A stretch of 31,263 bases of DNA. It comes from Grifola frondosa (taxonomy: Eukaryota > Basidiomycota > Agaricomycetes > Polyporales > Grifolaceae). How positions within the stretch are numbered: position 1 is the stretch's first letter; the number at the start of each line of letters is the position of its first letter. The stretch spans positions 1 through 31,263 of the forward strand of contig LUGG01000065.1 of the NCBI GenBank assembly GCA_001683735.1, written 5' to 3'. The position numbers and the translations under genes are program-made. Positions 20,490 through 30,213 of the stretch are shown here, one piece after another. The notes under the pieces are model-generated. The model was not told the DNA's origin. It did not search any database and saw only the letters and a program-made list of their open reading frames with translations.

Positions 20490-21908
20490 CTAATTTACTA
20501 AAAAAGATTTTAAAATTATTAAATTCATAATAATTAAGAATAAAAATATTAATATAATAATAATACCTTCAATAATAATATAAAATAAACTTGATTTTTC
20601 AAAATATTTTATTATTTTTATATATTTTGGATATTTCAATTCTACATCATATTTATTAAGTAAATAAATTGCTATTATATAACCAATAATATTAATAAAA
20701 CAAAATAAACCAATCAATGATAAACCAAACATAGAAAAAGCATATGTCCGAGCTTCGGGTATAATAGCTTCAGAATCACCTCCTATATCACTACTCATCT
20801 TATTTAAAATAAAAGGTATAATATAAGCATATTTAACATTATCTAATAATTTATGACTATAAAACAATTTAACAATAAAATCATTAATAAACATTATTTT
20901 ATTATTTATATAAGATTTATATAATTTAATTTTATATGATAATTTATCAACCATTTCTAGACTATGAACTATTACTAGTTTTAGATTGATAATAACTCGA
21001 TTTAATTTATTTTTAACTAGATTTATCATTACTTGTTTTAGATTCATTATAACCAGATTGTTCATTATTTGTTTCAAATTTATTATTATTTTATTATTTT
21101 GTTTTTGTAAAATATTATTTTTAAAACTTTTATTATATAACAATTTACTATTTATATATATAAATATAAAAGAACTTTTATCACTGTGTATATAATTATA
21201 TACAGTTATATAATCATCTATTTTTGTTAATAATTCAGCACTAACATATATATTAAGTATATTTAATAATATTAAAACAATACTATTATATATTATTATA
21301 ATTAATATAAATTTATTATTAACATTAATACTTTGATTTAATATTTTATTAAACAAATTTTTAAATTTATTAGGCATATATTTATCAACTAAAGATGAAA
21401 TAAATTCTAAATTAAATTGTAAAATATATCTATTAAATATTATAACTAATATAATAATTATTAATATTAATATTAATATATTTAATAATAATTGATATGA
21501 TAATAACATTTCTAATGGACTACTATCGCCAATTTCTAAAGGACTATTTATAATATCATTATTAGGACTAGGAATTCTTTCAATATCAGTTTCATTATAA
21601 TTACTATCTTTAATTTTTACACCCGACTCCAAGGCTTTTTTTTTAGCATCCTCTTTACTCAGTCCATCAAAACTAAAATGACTTAGACCGTATTTATCTA
21701 ATTCGCTTTTTATAACAGGAACAAAATAAGGTTCTGTTCCTTCTTTTTCTAAAATGTAATCTAATTCATGACATAAAACATAAGTAAATCCTGTACCTAC
21801 AGTAAAACCACCTAAAGTTCTAATTGTATTTACAGTACCTCTAAAAATAGAAGCTAAAATATCAAGAGGAGAATTTCTAACAATAAAATCACCATTTTTA
21901 ATATGTAT
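20490..21908 (-). CDS. Plasmid-type membrane protein of unknown function
   Basis: The frame is open from before 21908 to 20490 (about 472 codons). There is no ATG; ATA at 21908 or the TTG at 21632 could be starts. The N-terminal part (RNSPLDILASIFRGT, then GGFTVGTGFTYVLCHELDY and VPVIKSELDKYG) matches what I remember of a conserved hypothetical protein found with linear-plasmid genes in basidiomycete mitochondria. Then come a polar linker, a low-complexity Ile/Asn/Lys-rich middle, and a C-terminal membrane domain after ARTYAFSMFGLSLIG with NKYDVELKYPKYIK. The C-terminus is homologous to the relic at 9337-9621. The preceding piece of this protein seems to be fused to nad6 (see nad6). Function unknown. 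Confidence 0.6.
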   Translation of the reverse strand: MHIKNGDFIVRNSPLDILASIFRGTVNTIRTLGGFTVGTGFTYVLCHELDYILEKEGTEPYFVPVIKSELDKYGLSHFSFDGLSKEDAKKKALESGVKIKDSNYNETDIERIPSPNNDIINSPLEIGDSSPLEMLLSYQLLLNILILILIIIILVIIFNRYILQFNLEFISSLVDKYMPNKFKNLFNKILNQSINVNNKFILIIIIYNSIVLILLNILNIYVSAELLTKIDDYITVYNYIHSDKSSFIFIYINSKLLYNKSFKNNILQKQNNKIIINLKQIMNNLVIMNLKQVMINLVKNKLNRVIINLKLVIVHSLEMVDKLSYKIKLYKSYINNKIMFINDFIVKLFYSHKLLDNVKYAYIIPFILNKMSSDIGGDSEAIIPEARTYAFSMFGLSLIGLFCFINIIGYIIAIYLLNKYDVELKYPKYIKIIKYFEKSSLFYIIIEGIIIILIFLFLIIMNLIILKSFLVN

Positions 21909-21940
21909 GATAAATTGTTTTAGGATATAAAAAGTTAGAA

Positions 21941-22836
21941 CTAATCTATATAATATATATAATATAGAATAAATAGCACAAAAAAAAATATTATAGAATT
22001 ATAATTTTTACCAATCCCACTTATTATAAAAAATATAAAAAAAGCACCAAATAATTTAAATATTCTCACATAAATATTAGTGTCTATTTTTAATATATGA
22101 ACAGGTAATATTGGAAGGTGCCAACCAGACTTAATACCATATAATATACTACTAAAATAGCTTTTGTTTTTCTTTAAATTACCCATATTTATTATTTTTT
22201 TATTTAAGTTTGGGGTTGATTTAGAATTATATGGTTTAAATGTTGATTTTTTAGTAATGAAGATTGGAGCAACCATAGCTAATAATAATACTACACTAGT
22301 AATAATTAACCAAATAGCTCCATATGTATAAATAAATAAACCAATAGATTCTATTTGTAAGAAGTTTGTAATTGTAGTATCTATCATAGCAGGTTGAGTA
22401 TAAACTATATCAGTATAAGATAATTCAGAATTTAAAAATAATTCATTTAAATTACCTAATACATTAAATAAAGTAGATATTACGGATACATTATTAAAAC
22501 TAAATGGAATAATAGTAAAGATTTCATAGATAAATAAAGAAGCGATAGCTAATGCTAATGGTAAGCTTTTACTATATTGAGACCCCACTTCTGTAATGTC
22601 AGATAGTCTAATATTAATCATCATTATAACGAATAAAAATAGTACAGTAATAGCACCTATGTAGACTATATAAGAAATACCTATAAATCCAATACCTAAA
22701 ATAATTAAGTATCCAGCAGCATTAACAAAACAATGATATAAAAAAATAACAGCTATAACAGGATTTTTAGAAGTAATAACCAATACACTTGAAAAAATAG
22801 TACCAAAAGCTAAATATCCATTAATAAATTTTTCAT
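21941..22836 (-). CDS. nad6: NADH dehydrogenase subunit 6, with foreign C-terminal tail and a 5' frameshift
   Basis: This is a membrane subunit of respiratory complex I. The core is clear: VITSKNPVIAV, then FVNAAGYLIILGIGFIGIS and YIGAITVLFLFVIMMINI, and a last helix IYTYGAIWLIITSVVLLLAMV. The long frame starts at a TTG (22783) inside the first helix. An ATG at 22836 gives a normal N-terminus, but in another frame; one base seems to be missing in the T-run near 22812-22814. After AMVAPIFITKK, where Nad6 normally ends, about 85 more residues follow (SGWHLPILPVHILK, then YVRIFKLFGAFFIFF). These resemble the N-terminus of the plasmid protein encoded next (20490-21908). So the 3' end of nad6 appears fused to that gene, with a frameshift at the TAG 21941. 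The nad6 call is firm; the fusion is inference. Confidence 0.88.
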
Positions 22837-24351
22837 AATAAAAATATATATATTTTTGTTTTTCCTGCGTAATTAACGCTCGATTAAAATATTAAACCGT
22901 GTTTATACCATATATATATATAATATTTAAATAATATTTACTACTAAATATTACTTATAATTAATATTATACTACTCCAATTTAATTTAATTTTTTTAAG
23001 GGGTATATTTACCTATCTGATATTTAAACCCTATTTTAATAAGTAAAAAGATGAAAAAAGCATTCATCAGCAGAAGTCATATTAAACCATTGACAGTTAT
23101 CTTTTTTAGGTAAAGTAAATAACAGAAATTATAGTATAGTCATTAATAAAATAAATTTCTTATTTAAGGATTAAACAAAAAATATATCTATTAAAGATAA
23201 AATATAAATAATAAATTTAACTAGATCTTAAAAAAATGAATAGTAATTATTGTAGCTTTTGAGTTAATACTAAATATATTTTATTTTATAAAATGGATTA
23301 AAAATAGATTTAATATATAAACAGACAAAAGGTTGTAAACAAGATATTAAAAATCATATTTTTTTTAATATCAAGTAGGTTTAACCAAGAATAAGTGACC
23401 TACCCATCTCCCAAACCAAAACCAAAAAAAGTTCAGAGTATGAATCAGGTAGCAAAGAAAAAAAAACAAAGTTTTTTTTAATTAAAAAAAAATAAAATAT
23501 ATTACTAGCAGATTACTTATAATATAATTATTTAAATTTTAATAGCTATTTAAATTGAGAAAAAATCGCTTAGTTGTTTTTCAAAAAAAGCAAGCGAATG
23601 AATCCAAGAGGATTTGAACCTCTATCTTTTTATATTAATTATTAAAAAAATTATTTTTTAATAAATTTATTTTATAATATTATAATACTACAAAAATGAA
23701 AATTAAGATAGTAAACAATTATTAATATTTAAATAAAAATTTAAAACTTTTTTACACTGTAATTAGTTAATTAAAACACTATTATTATGGTTTACTTATA
23801 TATTATTATTATATATATATTATTATGTAATAACTAATTTTTTTAAGGAAATTAAACTAACTAATAAAATAAATAAATTTAGCAATACTACAATATTAAG
23901 ATAAACATAATTAATTATCAATAAAGCTAATTAATAAAGTTAATATTAATTAAAATAAAAAATAATTTTTTTTTATATTGACTACCAAATGGATTCTCTT
24001 TATAAATTGTTTTGTCTTTTTTTTGTTTGTTGGCCGGCTCCAGGTATTCTTAAAAAATTTTTAAGCCATTTTTTATTTAAAGTCAGAACTTAATAAATAA
24101 AAAAAAGGAAAATACATTTTGTGAATATATTTATATAATATTTTTATTATCACTATATTTTAAATTTTATAATTAAATAGCATTAGTGCTTTTCTATTTT
24201 TATAAATATATAATAATTTAATGAATTATATGATATTTATGACCATATTTTTTATAATTTAATAAAGTTATATAGTTAGTATGGGGGTTAATAAAAATAT
24301 TATAATTAAATAAAAAGTTTTAATAAAAATAGTAGTTATTTATTGTATTAA
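22837..24351. other. Long AT-rich spacer with a tRNA-like remnant
   Basis: There is no protein gene I can support. It contains AT repeats (22912-22960, 23800-23825), a palindromic G+C patch GGCCGGC near 24030-24037, and a tRNA 3'-half-like motif at 23599-23630 listed separately. Confidence 0.45.
23599..23630 (-). pseudogene. tRNA 3'-half-like remnant
   Basis: On the minus strand AGAGG-TTCAAAT-CCTCT forms a perfect T arm, followed by TGGATTC as a 3' acceptor strand. The matching 5' strand GAATCCA is not adjacent; the nearest perfect match is about 390 bases away (23990-23996). Either it is a broken tRNA or one interrupted by an insertion. The anticodon cannot be read. Confidence 0.45.
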
Positions 24352-25438
24352 TTAAAAAAAACCATGTCCAATTGAAACTGTAATACTAAAAATACCTCTT
24401 TTATTTTTTTTAGTAAATCTAGCAGAAGAAACAAAGTTAGCTTTACATCGGGCTAAACTTCCACGTTGAATTATTTTTACTGTTTTACGAGGTATAATTC
24501 TTTGTGATAATAAACGACCCGCTAATTTAACATTTATTCCAGTTAAAAAACTCGATGGATTAGAAAATTTATAATTATAAATTCTATTTTTAATATTTTC
24601 AATATTAGCAGAATCAAATAACGTTTTAATAATAATAATCCAAAAAACGTCTCGATTTAGTGCTAATAAATCCTAAAACATTAGCTAAAATATTACTATC
24701 GTAATAAGGATGATTTAATCGAACTAAATCTAGTACTACAGGTTTTTTAAAATATTTACTTAAATTAGCACATAAAAACTGTAAATCTTGTTTATTTCGC
24801 CGTAGGACAACTAATTTTTTATTTTTATCAGCTTTATTTTTAACTAAAAAGTAAATAATGTATAACAACTTTTTTATTTGTAACATAAAAAACAGGTTTA
24901 CTAATTAAACCAAACATTTTTAAAAATGAATATTCTAGAATAGAATGAAAATTTAAATATAAAAATTTAGTACTATTATTAAAGTTATAAATAATATTTT
25001 GAGAATTAGCTATTTCCAAATTAAATTTAGAAAAAGATTTTAAGTAATTTAATATTAAAGCATTAAAAGTTATTCCTTCATTTGTAAGAGTAAATTTATT
25101 ATTATTGTTTATATTACTTTTTTTTTTGTTTTTGTCATAAGTTAACATATCTATTCTATCAAAATATTTTTTTAGAATTTAAATTAGATATATTTTGTAT
25201 ATTATTTTGATTATTTTGTTCCATATCTGATATAGATAATGTTTCTTTTTTTCGAATTTAATATTATTATATTATTATTAAATTTTGATGATAATAATTC
25301 TATATATTGGATATATTTAAAAAAAGTTATTTTTTGACTATTTAAAGGTTTGTTATTTAAATTTAATTTATTATCCTTATTTAAGGAAATATTTTTTTTT
25401 GAATTTTGTATTTTCATTTTTATGTTGGTTGTGTTCAT
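24352..25438 (-). CDS. rps3: Mitochondrial ribosomal protein S3, frameshifted
   Basis: This is a small-subunit ribosomal protein encoded in most basidiomycete mtDNAs. It begins at ATG 25438 (MNTTNIKMKIQ) and ends at TAA 24352-24354. The C-terminal domain is diagnostic: KPVVLDLVRLNHPYYDSNIL, then TGINVKLAGRLLSQRIIPR, GSLARCKANF and FSITVSIGHG. The frame changes four times, and a single extra base explains each: T-runs at 25246-25252 and 25167-25173, the AAA at 24853-24855, and the A-run 24642-24647 (plus-strand view). Content and length (about 360 codons) are otherwise normal, so the gene is probably intact in the organism and these are sequencing indels. Real decay cannot be excluded. Confidence 0.88.
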
Positions 25439-27165
25439 GATTATTAATTTATATATTTATATATTTTATATTTTTTTTTATTTTTACTTTTCATAACGAA
25501 GGCTAAATAATTTTTTTTTAATTTTTTATTTTATTATTTAGCTACTTAACAATCCACTATATTTAATAATATACATACGTTTTTATTTTCCTATAAATAA
25601 TATGGTGTTTATATATAAAGGATACTTATTTTATATAAAATTATTAAGTTAAAACAGTTAATGAGAACGAGTAGATACATAGTATCAAAGAAAAAATCCA
25701 ATTAAACAATTTTTTTTAAGAATTAAAAAAAAGTATCTATTATTTAAATGAATATTCTTTATTAACTTATTCTTTTAAAATAAAGAACCGTTGGAGCCAA
25801 GCATAACACCGCGCCCGTATTCCCGGTACCCGTAAAAAGAAAATAAAAAAGCTGGAAACCTCTAATCTTATAAGACAATAAAAATGTAAGTTTGGCACAC
25901 TCTTATTAATCCAAGGCCCCTCCCGTAACGCTAGCCCTAAAGGGCAGGGAGGGGTACCCAGCGCCCTAAAGGGACTCTCTCCCGTAAGGGCAGGGAAACA
26001 TAAAAAATGCTTTAAAGAACCCGAAGTACGATAATTCTGTTTGAAAATTTGATGGGTAAAGATCAAAATTTAATCCCAAAACAAAATAGATTCATCATTA
26101 TTCTTAATATCTCTAAATTTATACATTAATTATATAACAATTTTTTTATTCAAGAAAATTTAATTACTATATTTTAATTTTTACATAATAAATTTAAAAA
26201 ATAATCTACAATTTTAGGTTAATTTCACATTTTTTGTTAAGTTTAGTTTTAAGATTAAAATATTTATCTATATGTAATCTTAATAATACTAGAGATGAAT
26301 AATAATGTTATCATAATACACTAAATAGACTAGATTATTAAAAAAAAATAGAGAATACCTACTCTATTTTAAGATAATAATATTTCATTATTAATGAATA
26401 ACTTATAAGTTATATTATTAGGTTTATCTTCTATCCACCAAAGTATATTTTGTGATTTTTTAATTTAAATAATGATTATCATCAAATATTATTATATATA
26501 TATATATTATTTATAAAGATTAGATTATATTATAGTGTATTTATTTGTCATCATATTTTAATCTCCGTATATACAGTATTAAGTATATATAGGTATTTGC
26601 ATGATTGTATGAACATTAATTACCAAAATTTAATGAACATAAATAGTTGAATATACAACCATTAAAATATATTTATGACCAATATATGGGTTAATTAATA
26701 GTAAAAGCTGGTTTATCCGCATAATTGCGTTTTTTATTTATTTATAAATTATTAATGCCTTTATGATAATCCATACATTTATAATACAGTTTATAGGAAT
26801 ACGAGTTCTTTTTTCTAACATTCGTATAATAAGAGATATAATTTAAAGCATATTCTGAATGTAATAAATTTTTGTTAAACGATTGGATGCGAGTCCACCC
26901 TGATCATTATAAGCTTTAAGATAACAAGTATTAAAAATAGTACAAATCCAATTTTGAATTTTATATATTTTAAGTTAAGGGTTGCTTCTCTGGCTTTTAA
27001 AAATTTGTTCCCAACTGCGGCCGGCCGGCACCAGCATTTTAGAGAGTGGAGGGGTGGGGGATAAAAAAAAATATAATATATATGTATATAAAAAAATTTA
27101 ATATTAACAAAATATATTGTACATATAAAAATGTTTAAACTATTAAATTTATTTTAAACTATAGA
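25439..27165. other. AT-rich spacer with a large G+C cluster
   Basis: I see no supported gene. A 99-codon minus frame at 25767-26066 runs through the G+C cluster and is not credible as a protein. A minus-strand stretch near 26880-26930 reads NTCYLKAYNDQGGLASNRL, which faintly recalls LAGLIDADG endonucleases, but the surroundings are full of stops. The palindromic patch GCGGCCGGCCGGC lies near 27017-27029. Confidence 0.4.
25916..25996. repeat. Compound G+C cluster
   Basis: Its reverse complement has CCCTTTAGGGC, then CTGGGTACCCCTCCC, then TAGCGTTACGGG, the same parts as at 4936-5014 and 31068-31110. It is the densest G+C island in the window, flanked by ordinary AT-rich DNA. Confidence 0.8.
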
Positions 27166-28210
27166 TTAAGCAGCATCTATCCATGCTAAATAATCTTGTA
27201 CTGAAACTGCTTCTATAGCAATTGGCATGACTAAATTTTTATTCTTACTAAGGGGTACTTTAAAGATTTAGTTTGGTGTATTTTACATCTCCATCTGTTG
27301 ATTGTTCTATCACTAACTCCTAACTCTCTTTACCGTATCAAAAACTACTTCTATTTTTGTATTTACATCGACTAAAATGACTGATCTACCTTTTCTAAGA
27401 CCTAAATGTGTGCGTAGACATTTTTCTTCTTGTTTCTTCAGAAATTTTTCAATTGTCCCAGTTTTAATTTTTCTATGTAATTTTATAGTAGCTTGATTAA
27501 AAGATCTATTAAGAAATGATAGTGATAAGTCTTGATTAGATTCCTCATCTCTAATATAACCTTTAGCCCCTAGTTAACATAAAAACTACTGTTAAGCATC
27601 GGGTGAATTGCATCCATATATACTTGTTCTGCTATTGTTAATTAATATAAAGTTAAATAAAAAAGAGAATCATACTCTCTTAATTAAACATGGTTAGGGT
27701 TTAACTTAGCAAATAATTCTATATGATTAGGTGTAATATCAATTTATATAATGTAAATGCACTCCATGTATTTTTAACAACATTGCTGTAAAACTTGTTA
27801 TGTCTAGATGTTTTAGTAAAGGCATTGTTTTTTATGTTGTTTATCGTGTAAACAAATTTACCCCTTAAGGGACTTTGATGAGGGACTTTGAATAGGGCAA
27901 GGGATTTTCAAGAGATGATCCTAAATATGAATCTTTACCGTGACAAAATTGGTATATACCAGGCAAACCTTTATAGTTACGAAGAGAATTCCATTCTATC
28001 CCTTAAGGGCGAGGTAAAATAAATTTTGCTATAGGTGTAATGACATCATATTTAGAAGCTATTTCATCTAAAGAAAGTGATTAAAACAGACTTAATGGTC
28101 ATACGATGTTAAAAATGGATTTTTGCATTAACATAAATATAATTCTAACTTAGCTTTAAAATTAGGAATTGCTGGATTAGAGTGTAATCTATTTCCTTTA
28201 AAGTCTATAG
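27166..28210 (-). pseudogene. GIY-YIG homing endonuclease relic C
   Basis: Read on the minus strand, GLPGIYQFCHGKDSYLGSS carries the GIY and YLGSS halves of the GIY-YIG domain near 27940-27990. It is followed by EQVYMDAIHPMLNSSFYVN near 27580-27630, the conserved Glu-containing block. A helix-turn-helix-like C-terminal part (ELGVSDRTINRW) and the end DYLAWIDAA then TAA at 27166 complete it. The frame is broken several times, and G+C clusters are inserted at 27862-27905 and 28005-28022. It lies downstream of a group I intron core and was probably intron-encoded. Confidence 0.7.
27862..27905. repeat. G+C cluster in endonuclease relic C
   Basis: CCCCTTAAGGGACTTTG is followed by a related GAGGGACTTTG and then GGGCAAGGG. 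It falls immediately after the YLGSS motif and breaks the endonuclease frame. Confidence 0.55.
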
Positions 28211-28289
28211 GCAATAAACTCATTAAAGAATAATATATTAGACTATCAACATTGGGCTGACTTTACCTTAGTATTAAAATAATTATCTT

Positions 28290-28460
28290 TTCTTTCGAAA
28301 AGGAAGGACTATTTCTTTAACTAAAATCAAATTAGTCATATAACGTTTAGTCTCTGAGGCTTATAATTTTTAATTGCCTGCTAGTTGCCTAACTAAGAAT
28401 TAAGGGTTCTAGCATATAGTAATATTTTTCATGGACCCATGCTTAAACTAATCCATGGTA
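28290..28460 (-). other. Group I intron core B (R and S elements)
   Basis: On the minus strand the R element TCAGAGACTAAACG lies at 28344-28357 and the S element GAAATAGTCC at 28307-28316, in the right order and spacing for P7 of a group I intron. Sequence before it (GCAACTAGCAGGCAA) could hold Q. It follows endonuclease relic B, which was probably carried by this intron. No exon could be recognised. Confidence 0.6.
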
Positions 28461-28499
28461 AACACCACAACGAAAAATTGTTATTTTTAGCTTTCGTCT

Positions 28500-29745
28500 T
28501 CGTCATAAATTATAGGAGTGATACCTTTGTAATCCTTTAAATAATAAAATTTGTATGATTCCATCCCTTTCCCTAATGGGTCCCTAATGGGTCCCTAATG
28601 GGTACCTAATGGGTCCCTAATGGGTGGGCGACGTTGTACCTTTATTAAACATTGTTGAATAGGTGAATTTCCGCCTTGAGTCTTAGGATCTAGACCGAAA
28701 TATCTGATCAATTCATTAAAAGACGGAAAAAGTAAAGAAGTACCAGTAACTAGGTCTTCTATTACTACTTTTTTTTTTAATGAGATAAGGGGTTTTATCT
28801 CCACGGCTCTTCCTGTAAGTACAGCCTTAACAAACATTTTATTAATATGTCTTAATTAAGAAACTCGATAATAATTACCTAATCCGCACTGAGTAGCTGC
28901 TTCAACAACATTAAATTCTTTATCGAATGCAACAATTTTATTCAACAGTAAAGAATTATAGTCAATACCTTAAAAGTCAGGTCGTAAAAACTGACTAGTT
29001 AAGCGGTCGACCTTCTTCAAAAAACCTACACTCTATATTTACTCAATATGTGTAATTATTTAATTCAGAAAATTCATTAGAGTTTCGATTTTTTTCTTTA
29101 CTAAGTTAGATATTCCTTAGCTAAAAATATTATGTCCATGGTTAAATGAAGTAAATTCGTAAATTATTCCCTCCCTTGTAATTGCTTTAAATGGTCGAGA
29201 TAATTCTAAATTTTATCGAATAAAGTTAACATAATAATTAGGTGTAACATAAGTAGGTTGCCAAAAAATTTTTTTATTAGCCTAAGTTTTTTACTTCTAG
29301 ATAGAGAAGTCGGTTTGAAATAAAATTAACTGTTCGATAGTGGTTCATTAATCGTATAGTAAAATTTGTAGTAGCACCAATGTAAAACTTTTTAGTTTTA
29401 GGGCTAAATATAGTATAAACACCGGCTTTATCTTATATTAAATAAGTAATACTGTTACAATGTGAAATAGGTAAAGAAATAAAATTGGAATGAGAGATAA
29501 ATTTATTAGCTTAAAAATAATCGATTGAATAACCAGTATGACCTTTGAAGAAGAAGGTGATCACAATTGTTTTTAATAAAAAATTTAAGTGGAGAATTAT
29601 CAGGTAAATAACTATACATATAATTAAGCATAGTTCTTGAAAATATTTTTTTAATAGTTTCAGTTTCAGTCCAAGGAATAAAATTTTATTTTTTATTAGG
29701 GATTATACTAGATATTTTTCTGATATTATATATGTATAATAGTTA
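28500..29745 (-). pseudogene. GIY-YIG homing endonuclease relic B
   Basis: On the minus strand an N-terminal stretch (MLNYMYSYLPDNSPLKFFI) precedes the GIY-YIG core AGVYTIFSPKTKKFYIGATT and the Arg in NFTIRLMNHYR near 29340-29440. The C-terminal part includes NSLLLNKIVAFDKEFNVVE, then MFVKAVLTGRAVEIKPLIS (the open piece 28595-28837), then PSFNELIRYFGLDPKTQGG, which are NUMOD-like DNA-binding blocks. The frame is cut by several stops. A tandem G+C array (28571-28625) is inserted near its 3' end. Confidence 0.75.
28571..28625. repeat. Tandem array of an 11-bp G+C cluster unit (5 copies)
   Basis: The unit CCCTAATGGGT is repeated five times in register (28571, 28582, 28593, 28604 and 28615; the fourth begins with A). 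Each unit is itself a CCC-spacer-GGG near-palindrome. Because 11 is not a multiple of 3, the array destroys the endonuclease frame it lies in. Confidence 0.9.
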
Positions 29746-29789
29746 ATACAAATGCACAAAATAAGAAAACTTTTTTTAATAGTTTTTCC

Positions 29790-30209
29790 AATAAATTACT
29801 TTATTGACTAGACTATGTCTTCAACTAATATTTAAAATAGTTGTTGGGCACTCGTGTCAGGATTATTGTTGGTACTACTCACCCGTTAGTCGTTGAACGT
29901 TCCTACTTCTATAAATGATTAGTACCGAAGTAGGCTTCGCTGCAAGTTTTTCTTAATATATTTAACTATACATCAGGCGACTATGCGCAAGGACAGTTAA
30001 TCTTTATAATTATAATAAGAGGTTCTTGCAATTTACCCAATTTTGTCGACTGACTCTCATCAGAAGGAAACCTGTGTTAGATTTCAGAGCATTGCTTTTC
30101 TATATAAATAATTATTGATGATTAATAATCGTTAGATTTTTTGTTATATGTTCAGTAAAGTCTTTTTCATATATAAACTTAAATCTGTTTTGATAAGGTT
30201 TACCTGTTG
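29790..30209 (-). other. Group I intron core A (P, Q, R, S elements)
   Basis: Read on the minus strand: P is AATTGGGTAAATTGCAAGAA (30017-30044). Q is CTTGCAGCGAAGCC (29933-29946), complementary in part to the P block as expected for P4. R is GTTCAACGACTAACGGGT (29881-29898). S is GAAGACATAGTC (29811-29822). Order and spacing fit a group I intron. Its upstream part from 29961 is the second copy of the 249-bp repeat. The copy at 18686-18934 adjoins rnl exon sequence, so this is probably an rnl intron. Confidence 0.75.
29961..30209 (-). repeat. 249-bp direct repeat, copy 2 (within group I intron A)
   Basis: It matches 18686-18934 in 248 of 249 positions by eye, in the same orientation, about 11.3 kb apart. 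Here the repeat continues into the full intron core on one side and into endonuclease relic A on the other. Confidence 0.9.
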
Positions 30210-30213
30210 TAAT

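Noticed and set aside
20986..21195. 69-codon plus-strand frame
   Set aside because: It is the complement of the low-complexity middle of the plasmid membrane protein, so open by base composition.
25767..26066. 99-codon minus-strand frame
   Set aside because: It is open mainly because it crosses the large G+C cluster; the composition follows the cluster's repeats and matches no protein family.
26600..26960. Possible LAGLIDADG endonuclease remnant on the minus strand (NDQGGLASNRL)
   Set aside because: Only one short resemblance, with stops on both sides; not enough for a feature.
28561..28630. CRISPR-like array
   Set aside because: The 11-bp units are directly adjacent without spacers and are palindromic G+C clusters in a mitochondrial genome.
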